Part shown: positions 17,361-25,623 of the stretch, piece after piece
Layout: every line of letters starts with the position of its first letter
Position numbering within the stretch: the first letter of the stretch is position 1
Assembly (NCBI GenBank): GCA_003164715.1
Contig: PLTZ01000013.1
Coordinates: forward strand, 114,794-178,793
Direction of reading: 5' to 3'
Length of the DNA stretch: 64,000 nucleotides
DNA from: Opitutaceae bacterium
GTDB lineage: Bacteria; Verrucomicrobiota; Verrucomicrobiia; Opitutales; Opitutaceae
The notes under the pieces: generated by a model
The model's database searches: none
Seen by the model: only the letters and a program-made list of their open reading frames with translations
Told to the model about the DNA's origin: nothing
Program-made: the position numbers and the translations under genes

Positions 17361-18105
17361 ATGGGATCGCATTCTCACGGCGGCAGCACACCTCCAGGAG
17401 CTGCTGCCGGATGCTGTTCTCGTTGGTGGAACCGCCGCTGCGATTCATGCCGAGCATCGTCTATCGACCGATGCCGACCACGTGTTGAGGGATCTGAACA
17501 CACGCTTCGATGATGTGCTCACGCAGCTCGAGTCCGTAGCTGGATGGAAGACCGCTCGGGTTCGCCGCCCCGTTCAGATTCTCGGGAGCTTGGATGGCAT
17601 CGAAACGGGCGTGCGCCAGCTGATACGCGACGACCCGTTGGAGACGGAGCAGGTCTCTGTCAGGAATCACCTGATCACGGTGCCAACCAAGGCCGAGATG
17701 CTCCGGATCAAGGCCGTGCTGATCCTCAAGCGGAACGCCACCCGCGACTACATCGACTTCGTGGCGATGCATGACCAGCTGGGGATGAAGGACACCCTGG
17801 CTGCGATGCAACCCTTCGACCGACTCTACCCACAGCCAAACGGCGAATCTCCGACACAGCAGCTCATCATCCAGCTTTCAAGCCCGATGCCCTTCGATCT
17901 ATCTCAGACCGATCTGGGCGAGTTCAAGAAACTATCCCCGCGCTGGCAGGATTGGACGGTAATTCGCAATGCCTGTGCCGAATGCGCACTGCAACTCGCA
18001 CCTACCTTGACGAGACCCGCGCGCAGCAATGAGCCTGACCTGATTCCCAAACCGTTCCTTGGCATGCGCAAGCCGAGGGAGCAGGATCAGGGCATCGAAC
18101 TTTGA
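17335..18105 (+). CDS. AbiEii-like nucleotidyltransferase, putative toxin
   Basis: Started at the ATG at 17335 (256 residues; the frame opens at 17296). The segment AVLVGGTAAAIHAEHRLSTDADHV (GG, then His-Arg-x-Ser-x-Asp-x-Asp, about residues 24-46) is the catalytic core of the Pol-beta/MNT superfamily as seen in AbiEii toxins. A Lys-rich motif (TKAEMLRIKAVLILKRNATRDYIDF) follows, typical of this group. AbiEii-type toxins transfer nucleotides to tRNA acceptor ends and are neutralised by a co-encoded partner; here that would be the overlapping upstream gene. A truncated second copy of its C-terminal half lies at 20053-20360 in the next unit. Confidence 0.78.
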   Translation: MPSTKPLPEWDRILTAAAHLQELLPDAVLVGGTAAAIHAEHRLSTDADHVLRDLNTRFDDVLTQLESVAGWKTARVRRPVQILGSLDGIETGVRQLIRDDPLETEQVSVRNHLITVPTKAEMLRIKAVLILKRNATRDYIDFVAMHDQLGMKDTLAAMQPFDRLYPQPNGESPTQQLIIQLSSPMPFDLSQTDLGEFKKLSPRWQDWTVIRNACAECALQLAPTLTRPARSNEPDLIPKPFLGMRKPREQDQGIEL

Positions 18106-18149
18106 TCGTAGTCCAATCGGGCGCGCCATTCCGTTTCACCATCTTGAAT

Positions 18150-19946
18150 ATGCTTTCGCAGTTTGCAGACGATTACAGCGCCAAACGAAGCTTACGCCGG
18201 TTGTCTGTCGCCGCGTTGTTGTTGGCTGTCATTTTCTGGCTCCGGTTTGGTGCGCTTTCGCTTGGTGCGGCGAGCGGCTTTGTCGATCACGCCGGGTACT
18301 GGACGACGCTGCTTTCCCTGGTCGCGTTTCTCTGGCTCTTGGTTCGCTCTTTTCGCGGAAGCCTCCGGGCCTGGAGACAGCACCTTGCGGGGCTGCTTGC
18401 GGTCGCCCTTTGCGGGGGCCTCCTGCAGGCAAACGAGCCGCATCGGCTTCGAGTGATGTTCGATGAGTATGCGATGCTTTCGACGTCGATGAACATGCAT
18501 CTTACCCGCCGCGCGGCAGTCGTGAGCACGGGCCTGTATGAGAACGGGCAGATGCAGTACACGGGCGACTATATCGACAAGCGGCCCCTGGGGTACCCGC
18601 TCCTGGTTTCATTTGTTCACGATGTGTCCGGATACCGGCCCGCGAATGTCTTCGTCGTGAACGCCGTGGCGGGCTTCGCGTTTCTGGGGGCGGTTTATCT
18701 CATTGGAGTTCTTCTCGGCGGCGCCGGGCTTGGGCTGCTCGGCGTCCTGCTTGCCGCGGGGCTGCCGCTTGTGGCGCAGACCGCGACGGGAGGCGGACAC
18801 GACCTGCTGGGCGCGGCCATGGTGCTCGCCGTGCTGGCGCAGACCATTCGGCATCTGCGCGCGCCCACATTGGGGAACACGGAACTGCTCGTTGCCGCCT
18901 ACGTGTTCGCGGCGCAGGTTCGCTACGAATCGGTCGCACTCGGGTTCATTGTTGCCGCCGTGGTCTTGCTCGGCTGGTGGCGTTCCCGGCGGATGGACGT
19001 GTCCTGGTTGCTCGCGCTGCTGCCGGCGCTGTTGCTGACGCCGCTGCTCATCAATTTCGTGTATCTGGCCACCCCGGGTTTCTTCGAGAGCCACCGATTG
19101 GGGGTCGAAACCTTCAGCAGGGCCTTCTTGGACAGGAATTTCGGCGAGAATCTCTATTTTCTCTTCAACTGGGACGGCCGCACGGTCAATTCCCCGTTGC
19201 TGTCCCTTGTCGGCGCCGTCTCGGTGCTGCTGTGCCTGGTGAAGTTCGCGCGTTCGGCTCCGGCTTTGATCAGGGACGGTGATCCGCTGCTGGCGGTGGT
19301 CGGCCTCATTGGGTTCGGCCTCGGGTTCGCCGTCCTGACCCTTTTCTACTTCTGGGGGGCGTGGACGGACCCGATTGCCGCCCGGCTTTCATTTCCGCTG
19401 CAGCTGGCCCTGCTCAGCTCGACTCTCTACGCGGGCACCTTGCTTTTGAAAGCACCGCGTCGAATGCGCGCTGCCCAGATTGTGGCTGGCGTGTTTATTC
19501 TGGGTTACACGGTGCCGGCGAGCGCCCGGCATCAGGCGACGAGGGACATGACCGCGGGCTACGAGGTTGCGTGGACGGTTGATTATGTTCTGACGCACTG
19601 CGACGAAACCACGCTCACGCTGAGCCCGTCGTCGCTGCCGTTCGTGTGCCATGGGCGCCCGGCCGTCGGGTTCGGCGTCGCTTCCCACAACGTGGCGCTG
19701 CTGCAGCTTCAGTGGCCGGCCACGCCGTATCGGCAGATACTGGTGATCGAGGACTTGGTGCGCGACGAAAAGACCGGCAAGTGGGGGGTCTGGCGCGGCT
19801 CCAATCTCACTCCAACGATCCCCGGCATGGTGCTGGAGCCGGTGGCCGAGCGCGCCTTCACAAGCGGGCTTCTCACGCGCATCTCGCGGCTCGTCCGGTA
19901 CGAGGCGCCAGCGAGCGCATCCGCGACCGCAGGTCCCACCCAATAA
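18150..19946 (+). CDS. Multi-pass membrane protein, GT-C glycosyltransferase-like
   Basis: A protein of 598 residues from the ATG at 18150; a TTG at 18102 would overlap the previous gene. Ten to twelve transmembrane helices are visible. The first periplasmic loop holds RVMFDEYAMLSTSMNMH, an acidic pair followed by a helix, which is where GT-C enzymes place their catalytic acid. A soluble C-terminal part of about 120 residues follows (HCDETTLTLSPSSLPF). GT-C proteins use polyprenyl-phosphate sugars to glycosylate proteins or glycans. There is no strong family match I can name. It is cargo of array unit a, ending 11 bases before the next ssrA scar. Confidence 0.6.
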   Translation: MLSQFADDYSAKRSLRRLSVAALLLAVIFWLRFGALSLGAASGFVDHAGYWTTLLSLVAFLWLLVRSFRGSLRAWRQHLAGLLAVALCGGLLQANEPHRLRVMFDEYAMLSTSMNMHLTRRAAVVSTGLYENGQMQYTGDYIDKRPLGYPLLVSFVHDVSGYRPANVFVVNAVAGFAFLGAVYLIGVLLGGAGLGLLGVLLAAGLPLVAQTATGGGHDLLGAAMVLAVLAQTIRHLRAPTLGNTELLVAAYVFAAQVRYESVALGFIVAAVVLLGWWRSRRMDVSWLLALLPALLLTPLLINFVYLATPGFFESHRLGVETFSRAFLDRNFGENLYFLFNWDGRTVNSPLLSLVGAVSVLLCLVKFARSAPALIRDGDPLLAVVGLIGFGLGFAVLTLFYFWGAWTDPIAARLSFPLQLALLSSTLYAGTLLLKAPRRMRAAQIVAGVFILGYTVPASARHQATRDMTAGYEVAWTVDYVLTHCDETTLTLSPSSLPFVCHGRPAVGFGVASHNVALLQLQWPATPYRQILVIEDLVRDEKTGKWGVWRGSNLTPTIPGMVLEPVAERAFTSGLLTRISRLVRYEAPASASATAGPTQ

Positions 19947-19956
19947 GAGGGCAAAC

Positions 19957-19984
19957 CGGTGGACGCGCCGGGATTTGAACCCGG
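19957..19984 (-). repeat. ssrA 3'-end copy b (attachment-site scar)
   Basis: Identical to the tmRNA T-arm across GGGTTCAAATCCCGG, with changes only in the acceptor stem (CGCGTCC for CACCTCC). It shares ACCTAGGTA beyond the repeat with copy a, showing these two came from related elements. Confidence 0.85.
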
Positions 19985-20012
19985 GCGCCTACCTAGGTAG
20001 GCAATGCCAAAT

Positions 20013-20052
20013 TCAGCGTGTTTCTGGGGTGGATTGCCTGGATTCTGCCTGG
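20013..20052 (-). pseudogene. Probable integrase C-terminal tail remnant (unit b)
   Basis: Encodes FQAESRQSTPETR and ends at a TGA (20013-20015), matching the tail next to copy a. The homology stops at about 20050, where the sequence passes abruptly into the interior of the nucleotidyltransferase pseudogene. Confidence 0.4.
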
Positions 20053-20360
20053 AACGCCACCCGGGACTACACCGAATTTGTAGCCACGCACGACCAGCTT
20101 GGGATGAAGGGCACGCTGGCGGCCATGGAGCCCCCCTTGACCGTCTCTACCCGCAACCGAACGCAGAGTCGCCAGCGCAGCAACTCATCATCGAGCCCTC
20201 GAGCCCGCTTCCGTTCTATCTTTCGCAAACCGACCTGAGCGAATACAAGATGCTATCGAGCCGCTGGCGGGATTGGCCTTTCATTCGAAAGGCGTGCATC
20301 GAATGTGCGCTGCAGCTCGCACAAACCCTGAAGGCTCCCGTGCCGACGAAGGCTTCATGA
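20053..20360 (+). pseudogene. Truncated, frameshifted copy of the AbiEii-like nucleotidyltransferase
   Basis: The plus strand encodes NATRDYTEFVATHDQLGMKG and then, after a frame change near 20130, DRLYPQPNAESPAQQLIIEP through CALQLAQTL to a TGA at 20358-20360. This aligns throughout with the C-terminal half of the gene at 17335-18105 (NATRDYIDFVAMHDQLGMKD; RLYPQPNGESPTQQLIIQL). The catalytic half is missing. The left break lies at GGAACGCCACCCG, where the tail remnant and the gene share bases, so a short-homology deletion probably joined them. Confidence 0.8.
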
Positions 20361-20451
20361 TTGGGTGCTGAACCCTCGCGATCTCCGCACAACGTCAAGG
20401 AGCGTGACCCGGGTTTCAAACCATGATGGGGAAACGAGCCCCGCTCACGGC

Positions 20452-21192
20452 TCAATATGTTGACGCATCGGATGCGGTGGCGCTGAACTGGCTAATGCCG
20501 TAGTCGCCATTCGATCCCTCGTTGAACCCGAAGCCTGGATTTCCACCGGTGTAGCTACCGTCCTTCGTCGTCCCCATCAGCAATCCGTTCTTATATGTCC
20601 TGATCTCGTTGCCCACAACGGTCGCCTTTACCACGTCGCCCGTCATCACGGCGTACTGCTTCCCCTGCACGTTCAGAAGATATGTGAAATCGGCCAGCGG
20701 CCCGTTCCATCTTACAATGATTAGGTACGCGGCATACCCATCCTTCAAAGAATAGGAGATCTCGTATCCATCGCAGTTGTGCTTCGCCAACGAGGATCGA
20801 AGCCGAATCGACACTTCCGGATAGCGAAACACCGCCCTTTTCCCCACCTCCGCCTCCACGCTTTGATTTGAAGGCCATTCGCCGGTAAGAAGAGCCACCG
20901 AGTCCGCATAGGCTTTGGGGCCCGCGAGGCCGAAGGCATATCCGGGAGTTGTCGAGACATCGCCCCAATCTAAGCCGATCATTTTACCGCCCATCCAGTG
21001 ACCGCCCTCTGAGATCGGACTCTCAGTTAGCGGAAACATCGTCGAGTAGCTGGCCGCATGCGGCGCGGGCGGATGCGAAGCCACCGTCTTCGTGCTCGGC
21101 CCGACGGAGCAGCCGGCAAGATATGCAAGCAGGATGGTGGCCATGGACGATCGCCTCCATCCTCCTTGGAAGCGATCCGGGGTTCGGTTCAT
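20452..21192 (-). CDS. Lipoprotein with lectin-like beta-sandwich
   Basis: The ATG at 21192 has a good ribosome-binding site (AGGGA, 7 bases upstream) and gives 246 residues; the frame opens further upstream. The signal ends in the lipobox LAYLAGC at about residue 27. The mature part looks all-beta: WGDVSTTPGYAFG, YEISYSLKDGYAAYLIIVRW, VVGNEIRTYKNGLLMGT and GNPGFGF follow the strand pattern of LamG/concanavalin-like or 3-keto-disaccharide hydrolase (DUF1080) sandwiches. No catalytic residues can be named. It is the only intact gene of unit b, and its orientation is opposite to the pseudogene. Confidence 0.6.
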   Translation of the reverse strand: MNRTPDRFQGGWRRSSMATILLAYLAGCSVGPSTKTVASHPPAPHAASYSTMFPLTESPISEGGHWMGGKMIGLDWGDVSTTPGYAFGLAGPKAYADSVALLTGEWPSNQSVEAEVGKRAVFRYPEVSIRLRSSLAKHNCDGYEISYSLKDGYAAYLIIVRWNGPLADFTYLLNVQGKQYAVMTGDVVKATVVGNEIRTYKNGLLMGTTKDGSYTGGNPGFGFNEGSNGDYGISQFSATASDASTY

Positions 21193-21662
21193 GTCTTTGT
21201 CCCTCGCCGCTGCGATCGTCGCGAATATGAGTTGATGCGGCCGGAGCTCGTTCTTCCTGGCTGAAAGGGAGGGCATGTTCCGCTCCAAATAACATCCAAC
21301 AATTCCCTCTGCAAGCGCCGTGCCCGCCCAGCGCCGGGTTGCCGGTGGGATGGGCAGGGTTTTCTTGAGGAGTGTGGATAGCGCCGGAAGTTGCCCGAGT
21401 CGCCGATCAAAATGATGGAGGTGCCGGGATTTGAATCCGCCTTGGCCGCCTTTGGTGGAATCCGTTCATAAGGAGACGCAGAGCAAGGGCCAGCACGCGA
21501 ACGCAACAAACAGAGTGAAAATCGTTAGGAATTGTTGGGAGAACGCTTGGGGCAGGGGTATGAGGGAGAACCAGCCGCGCTTAATGCGTATGGAGGCACA
21601 GGTTCTTCTGCCAGTATCTCCACAATCATGTTGGCTCCCATTCATTCCACGCCTCCAATCAA
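21193..21662. other. Unit junction b/c, non-coding apart from ssrA scar
   Basis: A 470-base stretch holding ssrA copy c. Upstream of the lipoprotein gene lies its promoter region; right of the scar are only weak short frames. I see no tail remnant related to those of the other units. Confidence 0.4.
21413..21440 (-). repeat. ssrA 3'-end copy c (attachment-site scar)
   Basis: On the minus strand it keeps TTCAAATCCCGGCACCTCC exactly as in the tmRNA, then CATCA in place of CACCA. The upstream half of the T-stem is changed (GCGGA for CCGGG), as in copies d and f, so the conserved core is the T-loop to the 3' end. Confidence 0.85.
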
Positions 21663-22970
21663 ATGTCTTACCATCGCCCATTGAAACCTTCCATCCTTGA
21701 ATCGCGATCCTTAGAAGCCACGCGCCGTCTGTTGGCGGTTGCCCTATCGCTCGTCGCATGGGGATTGTGCACGGCCGGCGAAACCGCGCTTGTTCAGAAC
21801 GTGGTCATGCGGTCCGACCAAAGCCTGGTGTCTATAAAGGCGGGGACGATTGTCGAACTCGTGTCCGTTGACGAAAAGGCGGCAACGATTCGCTATCACG
21901 GGCAAACCGGAACCGTTCCTCTGAGCAGCGTTTCGTCCGTTGCCATAGGTAGCGCGGGAACGATGCCAGCGGTCCCCAGCGAATCGGGAGTGACGCCGGC
22001 TGTCATGATCGGCTCGCGGGCGTTCTTTCTCGGGAACGAGCCGGATGAATCCTCCGAACGGCTGCGCGAGTACATCCCCGACGGCGAGAGCCTTCCCCAT
22101 TGGCGTCACATGGTCTCGATCCGTGTGATCGAGGGCGCGGTCGATCCGATGGCCTACCTGAGGGGTGCGGAAGCCGATGCCGCGAAGATCGAGCGTGCCC
22201 ATCCTGGCGCCCACCACAGCCTCCAACCTGACGCTGCGACTCACGACTTCATCCTGGAATTCATGTCCTTTGCGCCGCCCTCGTATTCCATGAAATATAC
22301 CCAATGGAACCTGATGCGGGCCACGCGCTCGGAGGGTCAGGGGCTTGTCGTCTATCAGTACGCCGCCCGAATTTCCACGGTCCCCGAGCAGATGGCCGTG
22401 GACGCGGACAGGAATACCTTGCCGCAGGAATTCGCGGCAGCGACGTTCGAGGAAACTACGAAGCGCTCAAAAGAACACGATGCGAGGCTCCAAATCGTAA
22501 TGGACGGCAAGGCGGAGACGGCCCGCCCCCGCCCCCTTAGTGGTAATCGCTATTCGGTCCTGGTGCACTACGGGCTCGATTTCAGCGGCTATATGCCCAA
22601 CGGCATCGAGATTCCGGCAGGTGTCGCCCCGGACGGAAGAGTTCTTTGCGAAGCTGGCGTTTCTTGCTTTCTCATGGATTCAAACGGTGTGTTCATGCAA
22701 GTGTCCGGGGACAGTGAGGATGTAAGAGGCACCCACGACGCGACCTTTAGGGGGAAGGGCAGCTTCAACTTCCACACCGACTGGGCCTCACCGCGCGGCT
22801 TCACTATATGGAAGCCCGGAACGTACACGCTCACCGTCGACTGCTTTCTCTTCGATCAGCGTGGTAAGCGGTTCACCCTATCTGCAAGTCACAGCGTGAA
22901 CATTGAGACGGCCGACGCGCTCTCGACTCCTTTGGTGCAACCTGGGCACGCGGCCGCCGATGGTCGATGA
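21663..22970 (+). CDS. Secreted protein of unknown function with N-terminal SH3-like segment
   Basis: A 435-residue protein with a signal peptide (LLAVALSLVAWGLCTAGE). Residues about 47-95 (SIKAGTIVELVSVDEKAATI, then GQTGTVPLSSV) have the strand pattern of an SH3b-like or DUF-type barrel. The rest (about 120-420) is a mixed, likely beta-rich domain with LVHYGLDFSGYMPNGIEIP and FTIWKPGTYTLTVDCFLFD near the C-terminus, which reads like an immunoglobulin-type fold. I do not recognise a family. It is the sole gene of array unit c, bounded by ssrA scars on both sides, and its codon use is less GC-biased than that of the core genes. Confidence 0.6.
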   Translation: MSYHRPLKPSILESRSLEATRRLLAVALSLVAWGLCTAGETALVQNVVMRSDQSLVSIKAGTIVELVSVDEKAATIRYHGQTGTVPLSSVSSVAIGSAGTMPAVPSESGVTPAVMIGSRAFFLGNEPDESSERLREYIPDGESLPHWRHMVSIRVIEGAVDPMAYLRGAEADAAKIERAHPGAHHSLQPDAATHDFILEFMSFAPPSYSMKYTQWNLMRATRSEGQGLVVYQYAARISTVPEQMAVDADRNTLPQEFAAATFEETTKRSKEHDARLQIVMDGKAETARPRPLSGNRYSVLVHYGLDFSGYMPNGIEIPAGVAPDGRVLCEAGVSCFLMDSNGVFMQVSGDSEDVRGTHDATFRGKGSFNFHTDWASPRGFTIWKPGTYTLTVDCFLFDQRGKRFTLSASHSVNIETADALSTPLVQPGHAAADGR

Positions 22971-23101
22971 ACTGGCCGTTACGTTGCCCAATGTACGAAA
23001 CGCGATAGTGCTTGGGCAAAGCCTCGGGTCCTCGCCTAGCAATGCGAACGATGGAGCAAGCATGCCATCGCGCCGAGACCCATATGCAAACAGCTTGAAA
23101 T

Positions 23102-23129
23102 TGGTGGAGGTGCCGGGATTTGAATCCGC
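23102..23129 (-). repeat. ssrA 3'-end copy d (attachment-site scar)
   Basis: Carries the full tmRNA end TTCAAATCCCGGCACCTCC plus ACCA without change. The bases beyond it are about 80 percent alike to those beyond copy f for some 110 bases, so units d and f derive from related elements. Confidence 0.88.
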
Positions 23130-23219
23130 TACCGGCTGAGATTGGCCCGGTAGCCGATGGCTCTAATTGAGACGATTGGCCTGTTCTCCCTCGGGATTGT
23201 CCGCACTTTGTCCGCAGTC
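23129..23219 (-). pseudogene. Probable integrase C-terminal tail remnant (unit d)
   Basis: Encodes TADKVRTIPRENR and then SIRAIGYRANLSR, ending at a TAG (23129-23131) inside the scar border. Unit f encodes TADNVRTIPRESG and SIRALGHRANLSR with the same stop. Roughly 21 of 29 residues agree and several base changes are silent, which is good evidence for a former protein end. Confidence 0.5.
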
Positions 23220-23293
23220 AGACAAACACCGGGTTTCACAGGCTGGGTAGTAGTATTCTTGAAATGTATCTCCTAACCGCCCGTCGGTCATTT

Positions 23294-24886
23294 CTACCAC
23301 GCCATCGTCATGAGTGCTGCATAGGTCTCGATCCCGTCCCACAAATATTGGACTTTCAGATTCTCATTCTCTGCGTGTTGGTTGTCGTCGTAGTTCGCGA
23401 TCGGAACCGTGATGATCTTGGTGCCCAAAGTCCTTTCGATGACAATCAGTGGCAGGCTTGCTCCCATGGATGGCAGCAGGATGACTGGCTCGGGCGTTGT
23501 TGCTTGGATGGCCTTCGCGACCGCTTTCGCTTCAGGTAGGTCTAGTGACGTCCGCTGCGCATTGTAGCCGCTGCCGATATCGACACGTATGAGGCGCGCG
23601 ATCTGGGACCTTTCCGCATCAGTCGGCTCGTGGTCGATGACCGTAAATCCCTGGCTCCTGATATGTTCAAGGACCTTTTCAACCTGCCGATGTGAATCGT
23701 TTCCCACGACAAGGCGGAGATCCAGTGCCGCCTTCGCACTCACGGGTATGACGTTTGCCGCGATCGGTCCGATGTTCGCGCTTTGGATGCCCTTGATGTT
23801 GAGCGACGGTAGCTGGAGGCTCTCAAACAGCGATCGACCCGACACCTCTGGTTGGGCAATACCTAGTTCCCCCTGGAGGATCGAGTCGGGATTGGGAATG
23901 GCGGCAAGTGCATCCTTCTCTGCGCGGCCGAGCGGTTGAACATCGTCGTAGAAGCCATTGATGAGCACGTGGCCGTCGAGACCCTTCATGCTCGCAAGTA
24001 AATCCACCAGCAGCCACGCCGGATTGGGCGCCCAGTTGCCGTAGTGACCGCTATGAAGCGGACGCTTCGGCCCGTATACGGTGAGGCCCATTCCGACGTC
24101 CCCGCGTACCCCAAAAACTGCCATTTTTCTTCCAAAAACATCCCGTGGGCCGTCGCAAATGATCCATAGGTCCGCCTGCAGAAGGTCACTGTTGGCATCA
24201 AGAAACTCCTTCAAATGGGGCGAGGACACTTCCTCTTCACCCTCGAAGAAAAACTTGATGTTGGCGGACGGCGAGATTCCGCTTTTTGCAAGGGCCTCGT
24301 ATGCTCCAAGGATGGACATTATGCCTGCCTTGTCATCGGCACTGGCGCGCCCGGTTATCCGCCACTCCGGATTCACCGGGTCACCCGATTTCCATGTATC
24401 AACGATTGTCCCACCATGCTCGATCGGAGCGGTAATAAATTTGGGCGAAAACGGCTCCAGTCCTGGAGCCCATTCGGATGGATTCACCGGTTGCCCGTCG
24501 TAGTGTGCATAGAGCAACAAAGTCCGCGTTGCCCCCGGGACCTTGATTTCACCGTAGACGACCGGGTTCACGCCGTGAGTCTTTGCTTCGAGAAGTCGCG
24601 CCCTAATTCCCCTCTGCTCCATCATCGCTGCAATAAACTCGGCGTTGCGGCGGGCGTTCTTGGCGTCGGCGCCTACATCTGGAATTGAAACGAATTGAAT
24701 GTGTTGGTCGATCAAGGCCCTTTCGTTCGCCAGGCGATAGGCTCTGACTCTCTCCAGCGTGGTGTCAGCGAAAACGCCCGTGACGAAAAACAGGCTGATC
24801 AACGAAATACGCAGTGGAAGGGAAGGCGTCACGGCCGAGAAGATAGAAGAGATGCCAGGACAATGCGGCAGACTATTGTCCCGCAT
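23294..24886 (-). CDS. M20-family metallopeptidase/dipeptidase, probably exported
   Basis: A 530-residue protein with a hydrophobic N-terminal segment (LRISLISLFFVTGVFA, about 26-41) that looks like a signal peptide. M20 metal and catalytic residues are all present: His and Asp in LYAHYDGQP, Asp in GRASADDKAG, Glu-Glu in FFEGEEEVSS, Asp in WIICDGP and the late His in DDNQHAENEN. The inserted dimerisation domain lies about 230-390. The family includes carnosinase-like dipeptidases and acylases; M20 members of this length commonly cleave dipeptides. It is the single gene of array unit d and is clearly more AT-rich than the core genes around the window, consistent with transfer. Confidence 0.88.
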   Translation of the reverse strand: MRDNSLPHCPGISSIFSAVTPSLPLRISLISLFFVTGVFADTTLERVRAYRLANERALIDQHIQFVSIPDVGADAKNARRNAEFIAAMMEQRGIRARLLEAKTHGVNPVVYGEIKVPGATRTLLLYAHYDGQPVNPSEWAPGLEPFSPKFITAPIEHGGTIVDTWKSGDPVNPEWRITGRASADDKAGIMSILGAYEALAKSGISPSANIKFFFEGEEEVSSPHLKEFLDANSDLLQADLWIICDGPRDVFGRKMAVFGVRGDVGMGLTVYGPKRPLHSGHYGNWAPNPAWLLVDLLASMKGLDGHVLINGFYDDVQPLGRAEKDALAAIPNPDSILQGELGIAQPEVSGRSLFESLQLPSLNIKGIQSANIGPIAANVIPVSAKAALDLRLVVGNDSHRQVEKVLEHIRSQGFTVIDHEPTDAERSQIARLIRVDIGSGYNAQRTSLDLPEAKAVAKAIQATTPEPVILLPSMGASLPLIVIERTLGTKIITVPIANYDDNQHAENENLKVQYLWDGIETYAALMTMAW

Positions 24887-24921
24887 CTGCGGTAGAATGG
24901 AAATGCCGAATAACCTAAGAT

Positions 24922-24949
24922 TGGTCGCGGTGCCGGGATTTGAACCGGG
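24922..24949 (-). repeat. ssrA 3'-end copy e (attachment-site scar)
   Basis: Keeps TTCAAATCCCGGCACC of the tmRNA, followed by GCGACCA where the gene has TCCACCA, and a CCGGTTCAAAT T-arm. It is the most diverged of the six in the acceptor stem. Confidence 0.75.
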
Positions 24950-24970
24950 ATGCTGCTTTCGGAGGAATTT

Positions 24971-25021
24971 TCACAACTGTGCATGTTCCACCCTCGGAGG
25001 TGTCCGGAAATTGTCCGGTGG
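24971..25021 (-). pseudogene. Probable integrase C-terminal tail remnant (unit e)
   Basis: Encodes PPDNFRTPPRVEHAQL and ends at a TGA (24971-24973). The DNFRTPPR core matches DKVRTIPR and DNVRTIPR of units d and f in the same position relative to the scar. Confidence 0.35.
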
Positions 25022-25030
25022 ATCGACGGT

Positions 25031-25297
25031 TCAATCATAGACGTTCTTTCGGTGGCCGACGGACACGACAAGAACGAGTAGAACGTCGTCCTTGATCTGG
25101 CATAGGATTCGATAATCCCTGACCCGGTAGCGCCACAATCCAACAAGCTGGGCGCGCAGCGGCTTACCGAATCTCCGAGGGTCCTCCTTTGTGGCGATCC
25201 TCTTCTCCAAGTAGGTTACGATCTCCTTTTGCGCTTGGCGATCGAGCTTTTGCAACTCGTGCAAAGCCCGCTCATCAAAACTATACGCCCAAGGCAC
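25031..25297 (-). CDS. RelE/ParE-family toxin
   Basis: An 88-residue basic protein with the RelE fold pattern: FDERALHELQKLDRQAQKEI (two helices), KRIATKEDPRRFGKPLRAQL, then GLWRYRVRDYRILCQIKDD and VLVVSVGHRKNVYD. The strand RVRDYRILC and the terminal GHRKNVY are hallmarks of RelE mRNA interferases, which cut mRNA at the ribosome. Its start overlaps the antitoxin gene by 17 bases, giving the usual antitoxin-first operon. It is the cargo of the shortest array unit (about 0.7 kb), which is little more than this pair and its ends. Confidence 0.9.
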   Translation of the reverse strand: MPWAYSFDERALHELQKLDRQAQKEIVTYLEKRIATKEDPRRFGKPLRAQLVGLWRYRVRDYRILCQIKDDVLLVLVVSVGHRKNVYD

Positions 25298-25487
25298 GCT
25301 TTACCTCTGCAGCTGAATATATCCTTGCGGGATTTGCGAGGCGCTCCAGGGCAAGATGCGTGTCCTCAAGCTCCTCAAGATGCTCTAAAATCGCCTCCCG
25401 TGCGTAGTACGTCTTTGTCCGGCCCGTCTTTCTGGCCAACTTAGTCAGCCGATCCTCGACCTTCTTATCCAAACGTATCGCGAGCAT
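25281..25487 (-). CDS. RelB-type ribbon-helix-helix antitoxin
   Basis: Started at the ATG at 25487 (68 residues, MLAIRLDKKVEDRLTKLA); a TTG at 25499 is in frame. The N-terminal LAIRLDKKVEDRL strand and following helices are those of a ribbon-helix-helix DNA-binding domain, and TYYAREAILEHLEELED is very close to the common RelB/StbD antitoxin consensus. The C-terminal part (LALERLANPARIYSAAEVKR) would wrap the toxin. It binds its own operator, likely the inverted repeat just upstream, and neutralises the RelE-type toxin encoded next. Confidence 0.9.
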   Translation of the reverse strand: MLAIRLDKKVEDRLTKLARKTGRTKTYYAREAILEHLEELEDTHLALERLANPARIYSAAEVKRALGV

Positions 25488-25504
25488 CCCCAAAGCCAAG
25501 ACGT

Positions 25505-25520
25505 GCTATACGTGTATAGC
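25505..25520 (-). promoter_or_regulatory. Inverted repeat, likely RelB operator
   Basis: GCTATAC-GT-GTATAGC is a perfect 7-base inverted repeat with a 2-base spacer, 17 bases upstream of the antitoxin ATG. RelB-like repressors bind such sites for autoregulation. The assignment is by position and symmetry. Confidence 0.6.
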
Positions 25521-25595
25521 AAGTTTCAAAACGCCCTTTTCATTCGCCAATCAACAGATTCCTAAATAATTGAATTAGAATTGTTAACAACAATT

Positions 25596-25623
25596 TAGTG
25601 GAGGTGCCTGGATTTGAATCCGC
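25596..25623 (-). repeat. ssrA 3'-end copy f (attachment-site scar)
   Basis: Matches the tmRNA end with one change in the T-stem (CCAGG for CCCGG) and CTA for CCA at the terminus. It is the copy nearest the intact gene and so would mark the most recent surviving insertion if insertions always occur at ssrA. Confidence 0.85.

Larger units (their letters stand above)
22971..23293. other. Unit junction c/d, ssrA scar and tail only
   Basis: A 323-base stretch between the unit-c gene and the M20 peptidase. It contains ssrA copy d and the tail remnant listed separately; nothing else is evident. Confidence 0.4.

Noticed and set aside
16777..25623. tRNA genes at the six TTCAAATCCCGG repeats
   Set aside because: Each copy has only the T-arm and 3' acceptor strand. 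No D-arm, anticodon stem or pairing 5' acceptor strand lies within 100 bases, whereas the tmRNA at 26484-26840 explains the sequence.
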